Source: CADEED01 sp035502995 (lineage in GTDB: Bacteria > Pseudomonadota > Gammaproteobacteria > Steroidobacterales > Steroidobacteraceae). Taken from it: a DNA stretch of 64,000 nucleotides. The notes under the pieces were generated by a model. That model ran no database searches. It saw nothing but the letters and a program-made list of their open reading frames with translations, and had not been told where the DNA came from. The position numbers were made by a program, and so were the translations under genes. The stretch is taken from assembly GCA_035502995.1 (NCBI GenBank), contig DATJTW010000076.1, positions 20,033-84,032 on the forward strand, in the 5' to 3' direction. This document shows, piece by piece, positions 15,188-27,415 of the stretch (position 1 is the first letter of the stretch; every line of letters starts with the position of its first letter).

Positions 15188-16695
15188 GACCGGCTCCCGG
15201 ACTTGCGGCCGGCCTTGCCACGCGATTTGCGTTTCGCACGCGCAGGCGCCGCGGCCGATGTCGACGCGGGCGGCAGCAGCGTGATGCCCTTCGACGTGAA
15301 GCGGAACGGCCGCACTTCGTCGGAATGCGGCATGCCGCGCGACTTGAGCACGTACAGGTTGCGCGTGCGCTGGCGGTCGATCGACTCGATGGCCACCAGG
15401 ATCCACGTGTCCATCAGCGACGAGATCATCGCCTCGGTGTGCTCGAGCGACTGCGTGGGCGTGGTCAGGCTGGTGAACATCGCCGTGATGCCGCGCGTCT
15501 TCAGGTAGTCAATGACGCGCGTGAGCATGGAGCGCACGTCCGCGGTCGTGCCGACGGCCATGAGGTTCGTCACCGGGTCCATGACGACCACGTCGGGATC
15601 GTTGATCTCGACGGCGTGGTGCATCTCGACCAGGTGGGTCTCGAGGCCGTGGCGGCTGGGACGATCCGCATGGAACACCAGCAGGCCCTTGTCGACCCAG
15701 CGCTTCAGGTCGATGCCGGCCGACGCCATGTTGCGGATCATCTGCTGCGGCGATTCCTCGAACAGGAAGTACAGGCACTTCTCGCCGCGTGCGCAGGCCG
15801 CGTTGACGAAATGCGCGGACAGCGTGGTCTTGCCGGTGCCGGCGGTGCCGGACATCAGCACCGTGCTCGCGCGGTAGAAGCCCTGGCCGCCGAGCATCCC
15901 GTCGAGCTCGGGCAGGCCTGAGGAGATGCGCGACGACGGCGCCTCGTGCTCGAGCAGCAGCGAGGTGACCGGCAGCACCGTGATGCCGTCGCGATCGATG
16001 AGGAACGGGTATTCGTTCGTGCCGTGCGTCGAGCCGCGGTACTTGACGACGCGGATGCGGCGCGTGCTGATCTGGTCGTGCACGCGGTGATCGAGCGAGA
16101 TCACCGCGTCGGTGATGTATTCCTCGAGACCCTGGCGCGTGAACAACTGCTCGCCGCGCTCCGCCGTGACGATCGTGGTCATCTTCTTGTCGCGCAGCCA
16201 GCGGAACAGCCGGCGCAGTTCGGCGCGCAGGATGCCGGTGTCCTTGAGACCGCCGAACAGCGTCTCGATGGTGTCGAGCATGACGCGCCTGGCGCCGACT
16301 TGTTTAATCGCGTGATCGAGCCGCACGAACAGGCCCTCGAGATCGTATTCGCCGGTCTCTTCGATCTCCGAGCGGTCGACGTGCACGTAGTCGATGAGCA
16401 GCTTGCCCTCGGCGACCAGCTTGTCCAGGTCGTAGCCCAGCGAACGCACGTCCGCGGCGAGCTCCTCGGCGTTCTCTTCGAACGTGAGCAGCACGCCGGG
16501 CTCGTGATAACGCTGCGCGCCTTCCACGAGGAAGCTGACGCCGAGCAGCGTCTTGCCGGAACCGGGGCCACCGGAAACCAGCGTGGGTCGGCCGGCGGGC
16601 AGACCGCCGTGAGTGATGTCATCGAGACCCTGGATGCCCGTGCAGGCCTTGTCGATCGACCGATAGGAAGGAACAGATTTTTTCTTGACGCTCAT
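15184..16695 (-). CDS. kaiC: KaiC circadian-clock-type ATPase/autokinase
   Basis: 503 residues with the double RecA-like layout of KaiC. The CI domain has Walker A GGPGSGKT (42-49) and paired catalytic Glu73-Glu74 (LLTFEENAEEL). The CII domain has GTAGTGKT (283-290) and Glu313-Glu314 (YFLFEESPQQM). The CII phosphorylation region reads HTEAMISSLMDT, so Ser425-Ser426 align with S431-T432 of Synechococcus KaiC and Thr420 aligns with T426. An SS pair is the state known from KaiC2-type proteins. The last 30 residues are a Lys/Arg/Ser-rich tail in place of the usual A-loop/KaiA-binding end, and no kaiA is present. First gene of a four-gene operon; a near-palindrome lies upstream at 16798-16813. Confidence 0.95.
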   Translation of the reverse strand: MSVKKKSVPSYRSIDKACTGIQGLDDITHGGLPAGRPTLVSGGPGSGKTLLGVSFLVEGAQRYHEPGVLLTFEENAEELAADVRSLGYDLDKLVAEGKLLIDYVHVDRSEIEETGEYDLEGLFVRLDHAIKQVGARRVMLDTIETLFGGLKDTGILRAELRRLFRWLRDKKMTTIVTAERGEQLFTRQGLEEYITDAVISLDHRVHDQISTRRIRVVKYRGSTHGTNEYPFLIDRDGITVLPVTSLLLEHEAPSSRISSGLPELDGMLGGQGFYRASTVLMSGTAGTGKTTLSAHFVNAACARGEKCLYFLFEESPQQMIRNMASAGIDLKRWVDKGLLVFHADRPSRHGLETHLVEMHHAVEINDPDVVVMDPVTNLMAVGTTADVRSMLTRVIDYLKTRGITAMFTSLTTPTQSLEHTEAMISSLMDTWILVAIESIDRQRTRNLYVLKSRGMPHSDEVRPFRFTSKGITLLPPASTSAAAPARAKRKSRGKAGRKSGSRS

Positions 16696-16797
16696 AGCCA
16701 GAAAAAGAGTTGGGTTGTTGGGTTATGCCCGCGAACGCACCCTTCCGGCCGCGCCGCGTATTTGCGCAAGATATTTATCGCGCGCCTATCGGACGAG

Positions 16798-16813
16798 TCT
16801 CACAATTTTGAGA
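16798..16813. promoter_or_regulatory. near-palindrome upstream of kaiC
   Basis: TCTCACAATTTTGAGA is symmetric apart from two positions and lies about 105 bp upstream of the kaiC start, in an AT-richer patch (GATAAATAT nearby at 16771-16779). It could be an operator or part of a promoter; no binding protein can be named. Confidence 0.3.
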
Positions 16814-16873
16814 GTCGTCGTCGGAGGATTCCGACATTCGGTTCGCAGCCGCCCGCCTGCGGCCGCGCGTGAT

Positions 16874-18361
16874 TCACTGCGTGAAGTCGAGCTTCTGCAA
16901 TGAGGGTTTGCCGCTGGGGGCGAGGATGAGGTTCACCTTGACCGTGCCGTGCTCGCAGGGTAGTTCGAACGTGCCCGACATCGCGTTGTCCGCGGTCGGC
17001 GCATCCGGTGCGCGGCAGGCGCCGGTCTTTTCCCTGAGCGCCGCGATGTCCGCATTGCGCAGGGTGGCGTCGCGGTCGAGGAAGAAGTTCATCGCGAACG
17101 CGGCCGGTTCGCTCATCACGTCGCCGCTGGCGTAGATGTGGACGGCGGCGTCGAGCATCGCGCGCAGCGCGGGCGACAGCGCGGCGGCGCGGACCGGGAA
17201 GGCGCCGGATTTCACCAGCAGGTTGGCCGCATCGCGCACGACGCGCGAGGCCGGCGCATACGTGCGATTCGCGAACGCGAACACCGCGAGCGAGCGGTTC
17301 GGTACGAACAGCACGTTCGATCCATAGCCCGGCAGGCCACCCGAGTGCAGGAAGTGCTGGCCCAGGATGCAGTCGTTCTGCGAGTGGACGCCGAAGCCGT
17401 ATCCCGAGGAGCGCGCGCAGCCGGTGGCATCAAGCGGCGGGAAGGAGATGGTGTAGTTCGCCGGCCGCGTGATCTCGCGCACGCTCGCGCGGCGCAGGAT
17501 CGGGCTCTCCGCGCCATCGCGCGGCGGCCACGCGGACAACACCCAGGCGACGTACTTCGCGTAGTCGTTCGCGCTGGTGGCGAGTCCGCCCATCGCGCCG
17601 AACGCGCCGGGACCGAGCGCCGGTTCCTCGCGCCACGCGTCGTTTTCCCAGCGATAGCCGATGGCGTGGTGCGCCTTCGGGATCGTCGCGATGTCGTAGG
17701 TGCTCGCGTCCATGCCCAGCGGCTTCAGGAAATTCGCGGTGATGTAGTCCGCGTAGTTGCGCTTCGCGACGTTCGTGACGAGGCGGCCGACGAGCGCGTA
17801 GCCGAAGTTGGAGTATTCGTATCCCGTGCCGGGCGCCCGCGAGAACGGCACGCCGGCCGCGGCGAACGTCGTGAAGTCGTCTTCGCTCATCGGCAACTGG
17901 CGATCGCCCCACGGATCGTCGGTGACGAAGCCGGCGGCGTGCGACAGCAGGTCGCGCACGCGGATCTTCGGGCTGTCGGCGGTCGGGTATTTCCAGCGCG
18001 CGAGCTCCGGCAGGTACCTCTCGGCCGGCGCGTCGAGTTCGAGTTTTCCGGCGTCGCGCAGTTTCAGCGTGGCCAGTGCGGAGAATTGTTTGGACATCGA
18101 CGCGATGCGGAACACGGTGTCTGCATCGACGGGTGTGTGCGTGGCGGTGTCCTGGATGCCGAGACCGCGCGTGTAGACGAGCTTCCCGTCATGCACGACC
18201 CCGAACACCAGGCCGGGCACGTGGTTCTCGGCCATGAACGCGGTGAACAGCGGGTCGAGCGAGGCCGCGACCTGCGGCACGTCGGCCGGTTCGGCGGCGG
18301 GCGCGCGCCAGGCGAGTGTCGAGAGGACCAGCAAACCGAAAAGTCGCGTCGCGTCGTTCAT
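16874..18361 (-). CDS. secreted serine hydrolase of the beta-lactamase class C / esterase family
   Basis: 495 residues with a signal peptide (LFGLLVLSTLAWRAPAA, cleavage near residue 23). Catalytic motifs are in order: Ser88-x-x-Lys91 (SMSK), Tyr183-Ser-Asn185 (YSN), and HSGGLPGYGS in the C-terminal half as the KTG-like third motif. It also has the FLHSGG and GFVTDDPWGD loops common in this family. A C-terminal domain of about 120 residues follows the hydrolase core. Such periplasmic enzymes cut D-amino-acid peptides, esters or beta-lactams; the substrate cannot be read here. The Lrp-type regulator gene ends 8 bp upstream on the same strand, so the two may form a transcription unit. Confidence 0.85.
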   Translation of the reverse strand: MNDATRLFGLLVLSTLAWRAPAAEPADVPQVAASLDPLFTAFMAENHVPGLVFGVVHDGKLVYTRGLGIQDTATHTPVDADTVFRIASMSKQFSALATLKLRDAGKLELDAPAERYLPELARWKYPTADSPKIRVRDLLSHAAGFVTDDPWGDRQLPMSEDDFTTFAAAGVPFSRAPGTGYEYSNFGYALVGRLVTNVAKRNYADYITANFLKPLGMDASTYDIATIPKAHHAIGYRWENDAWREEPALGPGAFGAMGGLATSANDYAKYVAWVLSAWPPRDGAESPILRRASVREITRPANYTISFPPLDATGCARSSGYGFGVHSQNDCILGQHFLHSGGLPGYGSNVLFVPNRSLAVFAFANRTYAPASRVVRDAANLLVKSGAFPVRAAALSPALRAMLDAAVHIYASGDVMSEPAAFAMNFFLDRDATLRNADIAALREKTGACRAPDAPTADNAMSGTFELPCEHGTVKVNLILAPSGKPSLQKLDFTQ

Positions 18362-18369
18362 GTCACGTC

Positions 18370-18876
18370 CTATCGCGGGATGGGCGGCGCCGCGCGCTGG
18401 AACACCGGCTTGATCGCGAGGCCGGACTGGATGCGCGACACGCCGGGGATCCGCGTCAGCACGTCGAGCATGAAGCGCTGATAACTCGGCAGGTCGGGCA
18501 CGACGATGCGCAACACGTAGTCCGCTTCGCCGGTCATGAGGTAGCAGCTCATGACCTCGGGCACGTCGGCGATGCGTCGCTCGAACACCTTCAAGGTTTC
18601 TTCGACCTGGCGTTCGAGCGACACCCAGACGTACATCGTGATGCCGAAGCCCAGCTTCTGTTCGTCGAACTGCGCGGAGTAACCTGTGATCAGGCCGTCC
18701 GACTCGAGCCGGCGGATGCGGCGCAACGTGGGCGTCAGCGACAGGCCGATCTGCTCGGCGAGATCGCGCCAGCTGATCCGACCGTCTTTGGACAGAATCT
18801 GCATGATTTTTGCGTCGACCTTGTCCAGCTTTTCCACGTTCGCACCCGTCGCAGGCCTTGTTTTTGGCGCAAACAT
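18370..18876 (-). CDS. Lrp/AsnC-family transcriptional regulator
   Basis: 168 residues. An N-terminal winged helix-turn-helix (LDKVDAKIMQILSKDGRI, then LAEQIGLSLTPTLRRIRRLE) is followed by the RAM/AsnC effector domain (about residues 80-160; CYLMTGEADYVLRIVVPDL). The ATG at 18876 gives 13 extra residues before the usual LDKVD start. A GTG at 18837 (155 residues) is a realistic alternative, and neither has a strong ribosome site. It is divergent from metF-metH, which points to control of methionine or one-carbon genes, as known for several Lrp relatives. TTGGCGC half-sites in the gap are candidate binding sites. Confidence 0.9.
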   Translation of the reverse strand: MFAPKTRPATGANVEKLDKVDAKIMQILSKDGRISWRDLAEQIGLSLTPTLRRIRRLESDGLITGYSAQFDEQKLGFGITMYVWVSLERQVEETLKVFERRIADVPEVMSCYLMTGEADYVLRIVVPDLPSYQRFMLDVLTRIPGVSRIQSGLAIKPVFQRAAPPIPR

Positions 18877-18924
18877 GCTAAAACGTGGCCCGCGTTAGTC
18901 AAGGATTGGCGCCCCTGCGCCAAT
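18864..18924. promoter_or_regulatory. TTGGCGC half-sites in the lrp-metF divergent region
   Basis: ATTGGCGC-CCCT-GCGCCAAT (18905-18924) is a perfect inverted repeat with 8-bp arms, and a third TTGGCGC stands at 18864-18870. The spacing between the two direct TTGGCGC copies is 42 bp, close to four helical turns. This is suitable for an operator of the Lrp-type regulator or another dimer, and it lies 55 bp before the metF ATG. Confidence 0.45.
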
Positions 18925-18978
18925 GGGGGTGCGTTAGGCTACGCATCACGTAACCGTATGACTGCCATCAGGAATTCC

Positions 18979-19853
18979 ATGACACGGAAGCCCGTCTCCG
19001 TTTCCTTCGAGTTTTTCCCGCCCGGCGACGAGGCGATGGAGAAAACGCTCTGGGAATCGATCCGCTACCTCGAACCGCTGCAGCCGACCTTCGTCTCCGT
19101 GACGTACGGCGCCGACGGCTCGACGCGCGAACGTACTCACAATGTCGTCTCGCGCGTGCAGAAGGAAACGTCGCTGACCTGCGTGCCGCACCTGACCTGC
19201 ATCGGCGCGAGCCGCGGTGAAGTGTTGGACATCGCGCGCAAGTACTGGGACCAGGGCATCCGCCACATCGTCGCGCTGCGCGGCGATGCGCCGGCCGGCA
19301 CGGTGAAGTACGAGCCGCGCGCCGATGGGTTCGCATACGCCGCGGATCTCGTGGAAGGCCTGAAGACCGTCGGCGACTTCGAGATCTCCGTCGCCGCGTA
19401 TCCGGAAAAGCATCCGGAAGCGCCGAGCCTCGAGTTCGACCTCGACAACCTCAAGCGCAAGATCGACGCCGGCGCCAACCGCGCGATCACGCAGTTCTTC
19501 TACGACACCGAATTGTTCCTGCGCTTCCGCGACGCCTGCGCGGCGCGCGGCATCGACGCGCCGATCGTGCCGGGCATCCTGCCGATCACGCGCTTCCCGC
19601 AGGTCACGCGCTTCGCGAAGCGTTGCGGTGCCTCGATCCCCGAATGGCTGGAGCATCGCTTCGACGGCCTCGAGGAGAATCCCGAGACGCGCAAGCTGAT
19701 CTCGGCGGCGGTCGCCATCGAGCAGGTGCACCTGCTGCAGCGGCACGGCATCGAGCAGTTCCATTTCTACACGCTGAACCGCTCCGAGCTGACGTACGCG
19801 ATCTGCCACGCGCTCGGCGTGCGGCCGAAGCAGCTCGATCGCAAGGTGGGTTG

Positions 19854-19854
<1 letters not shown>
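18979..19854 (+). CDS. metF: methylenetetrahydrofolate reductase
   Basis: 291 residues. It begins RKPVSVSFEFFPPGDEAM, the conserved MetF start with the catalytic Glu in SFEFFPP. Further family segments are YGADGSTRERT, LTCIGASRGEV, HIVALRGDAPAG, and NRAITQFFYDTELFLRF near the FAD site. It reduces methylene-THF to methyl-THF with FAD, the methyl donor for MetH. ATG at 18979 is preferred over the one at 18958 because AGGA stands 6 bp before it. The stop TGA overlaps the metH ATG by one base (TGATG), so the two enzymes are translationally coupled. Confidence 0.96.
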
Positions 19855-23573
<3,719 letters not shown>

Positions 23574-23612
23574 TGGGGACAGTCCCCATTTCCTAGCAAA
23601 AGGGGACAGTCA
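23574..23612 (+). repeat. REP-like palindromic repeat, copy C
   Basis: TGGGGACAGTCCCC, spacer ATTTCCTAGCAAAA, GGGGACAGTCA, directly after the metH TAA. It is inverted with respect to copy D at 25041-25080; the pair brackets the DUF1080 and EamA genes. Confidence 0.85.
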
Positions 23613-23641
23613 CGGGCGATCGGTAGCGTCGACGGCGATGT

Positions 23642-24502
23642 TCAGTCGAAGTACTTCCGATACTCCTTCGGCATCGCCTCGATGTTTCTGATCTCCAGAT
23701 CGCGGTAGAACACCTCCGCCGCCTCGCTCTGGATCTGCAGCTTCCCGCCCGTCATCGGCACGTACTGCCCGTTCTCCTCGAACCGCGCGTTCGCCAGCGC
23801 CATCACGACCTTGCCGTTGACGACGTGCACGCAATCGTCCTGGTAACAAACCAGCTCGATGGTGTTCCACTCGCCGGGCTTGTCCTGGTCGCTGCCGGCC
23901 AGCGCATGGTTGTTGGGCGCGCGGAACTTCGTCCACGGCGCCGCCGGGTTCCAGCGCGGCGCTTCCTCGCCGGCTTTCTTCGGATCGACGCGGATGTCGA
24001 ACGCCGATGTCGCCTGCGTCCAGTACTCGCCGATGCCGTGCTCGATGACCTGGAACTCCTGCGACAGCGCCCAGGATTTCCAGTACTCGACGCCGAGCGG
24101 TCCACGGCTGTGGTACAGGATTCCCGAATCCTTCGGCTCGTTCAGCCGCGGCTCCCACTTCTTCTCGCCCCACTTGAACTGCGCGCGGAAGCGGTAGTTG
24201 GAGTACTCGTCCTTCGTCTGCAGGCAGCCGTAGATCTCGCCGGTGATGCGCAGCACGGGTTTGCCATCCTGTTCGATGACTGAGAACACGGTCTGGCCGG
24301 GCGGGTTCAATCCCACCGGCTTCAGATCCGCGGGCGCGCCGCCCTTGATGACGCCGAGGATCTCGTCCCCGCGCCAGCTCAGATAGACATCGAACTTCGA
24401 CAGGGACTTGTCGAGCAACGGTGTCCAGCCGGAACCGGCGGCGGCAGCCACCGACGACCAGGCGAGCAATGGCAAGAACACGGGCAACAGCAGACGCTTC
24501 AT
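23642..24502 (-). CDS. secreted DUF1080 (3-keto-disaccharide hydrolase-type) protein
   Basis: 286 residues from ATG at 24502. Signal peptide MKRLLLPVFLPLLAWSSVAAAA precedes a single concanavalin/laminin-G-like DUF1080 domain. It contains LSWRGDEILGVIKGG, YRFRAQFKWGEKKW, SGILYHSRGP, EFQVIEHGIGEYW and GEWNTIELVC, all typical of the family. Several members act on 3-keto-glycosides or bind glycans in the periplasm; activity here is inferred from family only. It lies within the repeat-C/D segment, divergent from the EamA gene. Confidence 0.85.
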   Translation of the reverse strand: MKRLLLPVFLPLLAWSSVAAAAGSGWTPLLDKSLSKFDVYLSWRGDEILGVIKGGAPADLKPVGLNPPGQTVFSVIEQDGKPVLRITGEIYGCLQTKDEYSNYRFRAQFKWGEKKWEPRLNEPKDSGILYHSRGPLGVEYWKSWALSQEFQVIEHGIGEYWTQATSAFDIRVDPKKAGEEAPRWNPAAPWTKFRAPNNHALAGSDQDKPGEWNTIELVCYQDDCVHVVNGKVVMALANARFEENGQYVPMTGGKLQIQSEAAEVFYRDLEIRNIEAMPKEYRKYFD

Positions 24503-24594
24503 CGGATCCCCTTCGCCGCGACAGGCGGCGCGACACTGTAAGCGATGTCCGGCCGGACGAGGCAAACTACGGCCTTCGTTCGAGGGCCCCCATC

Positions 24595-25017
24595 ATGCAA
24601 ATGCTCTGGCTCGGCGTCGCGATCGCCGCCACCGTCGCGTATCACATCGTCATGAAGCTCACGCCGGCCGGCGCGAGTCCGTTCCTGTCGCTGGCCGTGA
24701 CCTACGGCATCGGCGCGCTCACGTTCGCGCTGGTCTACGCCGTGTTGCCCGGCGGGCCGACGCTGCGCGCCGGATTTTCGGGACTGAACTGGACGGCCTT
24801 CGCGTTGGCGATCGCCGTGGTCGGTCTGGACGTGGGCTTCCTGCTGCTCTACCGCGGCGGGTTCGACGTGAGCCTCGGGCAGATCATCACGCAGTCGGCC
24901 GCGGCGTTGTTGCTCGTGCTGATCGGCGTGGCGTTTTTCGCGGAGAAGTTGTCGCTGGCGAATATCGCGGGAATCTTGCTGTGCGTGGTTGGCCTGGTGC
25001 TGATCAACCGGAAGTAG
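24595..25017 (+). CDS. small EamA/DMT-superfamily membrane transporter
   Basis: 140 residues with about four transmembrane helices (LWLGVAIAATVAYHIVM, LAVTYGIGALTFALVYAVL, FALAIAVVGLDVGFLLLY, AAALLLVLIGVAFF plus IAGILLCVVGLVLI). The helix-4/5 region with AFFAEKLSLANIAG matches the EamA repeat. A protein of this size is a half-type transporter that would need to dimerise, like small multidrug resistance proteins. Substrate unknown. It is divergent from the DUF1080 gene and ends 23 bp before repeat copy D. Confidence 0.8.
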   Translation: MQMLWLGVAIAATVAYHIVMKLTPAGASPFLSLAVTYGIGALTFALVYAVLPGGPTLRAGFSGLNWTAFALAIAVVGLDVGFLLLYRGGFDVSLGQIITQSAAALLLVLIGVAFFAEKLSLANIAGILLCVVGLVLINRK

Positions 25018-25040
25018 CGAACCCCGGCCGGCAGGCAACG

Positions 25041-25080
25041 GTGACTGTCCCCGTTTGCCAGGAAACGGGGACTGTCCCCA
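25041..25080 (-). repeat. REP-like palindromic repeat, copy D
   Basis: Minus strand: TGGGGACAGTCCCC, GTTTCCTGGCAAAC, GGGGACAGTCAC. In this copy the inner stem is fully complementary (GTCCCCGTTT with AAACGGGGAC, loop CCTGGC), unlike the other five. That suggests the hairpin is maintained. The outer end abuts the TAA of the amidohydrolase gene. Confidence 0.85.
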
Positions 25081-26475
25081 TTACGGCAGCTTGAGGGGCA
25101 GGCCGCCCTTGATCACCACGGCGACATCCTGCAACGCCGAGATATCCGCGAGCGGATCCTTCTTCACCGCGATCAGGTCGCCGAACTTCTTCGGCTCCAG
25201 CGACCCGATGTCCGCATCCCACCCCATGTAATGCGCCGCGACCGACGTCGCGGCCTTGATCGCCTGCATCGGCGTCATCCCGCGCTGGACCATGATCGGG
25301 AACTGCCGCGCGTTCAGTCCGTGTGGATAGACGGCCGAGTCGGTGCCGAACACGATCGGCACGCCGGCCTTCACGGCCTTCGTGAACGCCTGGCGCTGGA
25401 TCTCCGTCGTCTCGACGTTCTTGCGCAGGAATTCCTCCGGCCAGTGCTGGCGGCGGCCCTCGGTGTCGATGTAGTCGCCGTTGTACACGTCCATCGAGAA
25501 CGCGACATTGCCGCGCTTCAGCGCCGCCGCGATGCCGGCATCGCCGAGATACGACGCATGCTCGATCGTGTCCGCGCCGGCCGCGATCGCCATCAGGATC
25601 GACTTCTCGCCGTGCGCGTGCGCGGCGACCTTGCGGCCCGAGGCATGCGCCACCTCGACCACCGCCGCGATGTCTTCCTGCGTCATCTCCGGCGCACCGG
25701 GTTCGCTGTCGAACGCCAGCACCGCGCCGGAGGCGATGACCTTCAGCAGGTCCGAGCCCGCGTTCACCAGGTCCTGCGCCCGCGCACGGAACTCGTCCGG
25801 GTCGTGCGCAACGCCGGCATGAAAGCGCGCGCTGTCCGGCGGCTCCTTGAACCCGGGCACGTACAGGTCGCCGCCGCCGTGTTCGATCGTGAGGTACGGG
25901 CCGCTGGCCTGGATGCGCGGGCCGATCGCGCGGCCCTTGTCGATCTCGTCGCGCAGCGCGTAGTCCGTGCCCATGACATACGTGCCGACGTTGCGCGCGC
26001 CCGTGAACCCGGCGAGCACCGTCGCCGCGGCGTTCTCCTTGCCGAGGCGCATCGTCTCTTCGTCGCTGCGCTTGAACAGCACCGTCAGGTCCGAGGTGTC
26101 CTCGGGCCGGTCGGTGAGGTGCGTGTGCATGTCGATCAGGCCGGGCAGGCAGGTGTAGTCGGAGAGATCGAGGATCGGCACCAGCGCGTTCGCGGCGGCT
26201 TGTTTGCCCGCGTCGTCGGTGAGGCTGACGATGCGGCCGTCGCGGATGATGACCAGCGTGTTCCGGCGCGCGGTCGCGCCGACGCCGTCGATCAACCGGC
26301 CGCAGCGCACGCCGAGCGTGCCGCTGTCCGGCGTGAACGGCACCTGGCGCAGGACGACCGGCACGCGCAGCGATTGCGGCGGCAACGCGCAGCTCGTCAA
26401 CAGGGCGGCGGCCGCGGCGGCAAAGGCCAGCGCAACGGCAGGGGCGAGTGGCAAACGGGCGCGGTGTCTTGGCAT
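25081..26475 (-). CDS. lipoprotein amidohydrolase (imidazolonepropionase-like)
   Basis: 464 residues with a lipoprotein signal peptide (AAAALLTSC, lipidated Cys about residue 29). It has a metal-dependent amidohydrolase barrel. Metal-site motifs are DMHTHL (HxH), KVAAHAHGEKS, DTIEHASYLGD, and FGTDSAVYPHG with the catalytic Asp. The C-terminal GSLEPKKFGDLIAVKKDPL is the usual end of this family. Members hydrolyse cyclic amides or dipeptides (prolidase-like) outside the cytoplasm. The stop is fused to repeat D; the pirin gene ends 13 bp upstream of the start on the same strand, suggesting an operon. Confidence 0.87.
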   Translation of the reverse strand: MPRHRARLPLAPAVALAFAAAAAALLTSCALPPQSLRVPVVLRQVPFTPDSGTLGVRCGRLIDGVGATARRNTLVIIRDGRIVSLTDDAGKQAAANALVPILDLSDYTCLPGLIDMHTHLTDRPEDTSDLTVLFKRSDEETMRLGKENAAATVLAGFTGARNVGTYVMGTDYALRDEIDKGRAIGPRIQASGPYLTIEHGGGDLYVPGFKEPPDSARFHAGVAHDPDEFRARAQDLVNAGSDLLKVIASGAVLAFDSEPGAPEMTQEDIAAVVEVAHASGRKVAAHAHGEKSILMAIAAGADTIEHASYLGDAGIAAALKRGNVAFSMDVYNGDYIDTEGRRQHWPEEFLRKNVETTEIQRQAFTKAVKAGVPIVFGTDSAVYPHGLNARQFPIMVQRGMTPMQAIKAATSVAAHYMGWDADIGSLEPKKFGDLIAVKKDPLADISALQDVAVVIKGGLPLKLP

Positions 26476-26488
26476 GCGGAACCCGACG

Positions 26489-27343
26489 TCAGTTGAGCGG
26501 GATGAATTCCTGGTTGTCGAAGTCCGGCAGCTTCAGTCGGCCGGCGCGCCAGTCGGCCTTCGCCTGCTCGATGCGCGCCTTCGACGAGGAGACGAAGTTC
26601 CATTCGATGAAGCGTTCGCCGACGGGCTCGCCGCCGAGGCCCATGACCGTGGACGGCCGCGTCGCGGTGAAGGTGGTGTCTTCGCCGGCGTCGAACACCA
26701 GCATCTTGCCCGCGCCGTAGCGCTGGCCGCGCAGCTCGATCTCGCCGCTGACGACGTACAGCGCGCGTTCGGATGAGTCGGCCGGCAACGCGCGGCGCGC
26801 GCCGTTGTCGAGCTCCCAATGCAGGTAGAACAGCGGGGAATGCGTCTTGACGGCGGATTTCAGGCCGAAGGCGGCACCCGCGAGCAGCCGCGTGCGCGCG
26901 CCGGTCTCCGTGTGCAGCGGCAAGGCGTCGGCGCCGTAGTGATCGAACGTGGGCGCGGTCTCTTCCGCCTCGTCCGGCAATGCCACCCACGCCTGCAGGC
27001 CGTGCAGGTCGCCGCCCATCGCGCGTGCCTTCTCGAACCGCTCGGAGTGCGTGATGCCGCGGCCCGCGGTCATCCAGTTCACTTCGTTCGGCTGGATCGC
27101 CTGCTGAACCGCGAGACTGTCGCGATGCATGATCTCGCCGGCGAACAGGTAGGTGACGGTGGACAGACCGATGTGCGGATGCGGCCGCACGTCGACGGTC
27201 TTCGGGATGCCGGGCGGGAAAGTGACCGGGCCGATGTGATCGAAGAAGATGAACGGGCCGACCATGTGCCGGCGGGTGAACGGCAACACGCGACCGACTT
27301 CGAACCCGCCGAGGTCGCGACGCCGCTGGTCGATGACATCCAT
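26489..27343 (-). CDS. pirin-family protein
   Basis: 284 residues, full-length bicupin pirin. The metal site is RPHPHIGLSTVTYLF with EIMHRDS, and WMTAGRGITHSERF completes the ligand set. The second cupin carries ETGARTRLLAGAAFGL. Pirins bind Fe in the cytoplasm and may act as quercetinases or redox-sensing cofactors of regulators. It lies upstream of the amidohydrolase on the same strand. A 72-bp gap separates it from the divergent AHSA1 gene. Confidence 0.92.
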   Translation of the reverse strand: MDVIDQRRRDLGGFEVGRVLPFTRRHMVGPFIFFDHIGPVTFPPGIPKTVDVRPHPHIGLSTVTYLFAGEIMHRDSLAVQQAIQPNEVNWMTAGRGITHSERFEKARAMGGDLHGLQAWVALPDEAEETAPTFDHYGADALPLHTETGARTRLLAGAAFGLKSAVKTHSPLFYLHWELDNGARRALPADSSERALYVVSGEIELRGQRYGAGKMLVFDAGEDTTFTATRPSTVMGLGGEPVGERFIEWNFVSSSKARIEQAKADWRAGRLKLPDFDNQEFIPLN

Positions 27344-27415
27344 GCCGCATCGTAGCCCGACGGTTGACGGGGTGCGAGCCGGGGGCGATCCTGCGGCGCC
27401 ATTTCAGGGGGCTTC

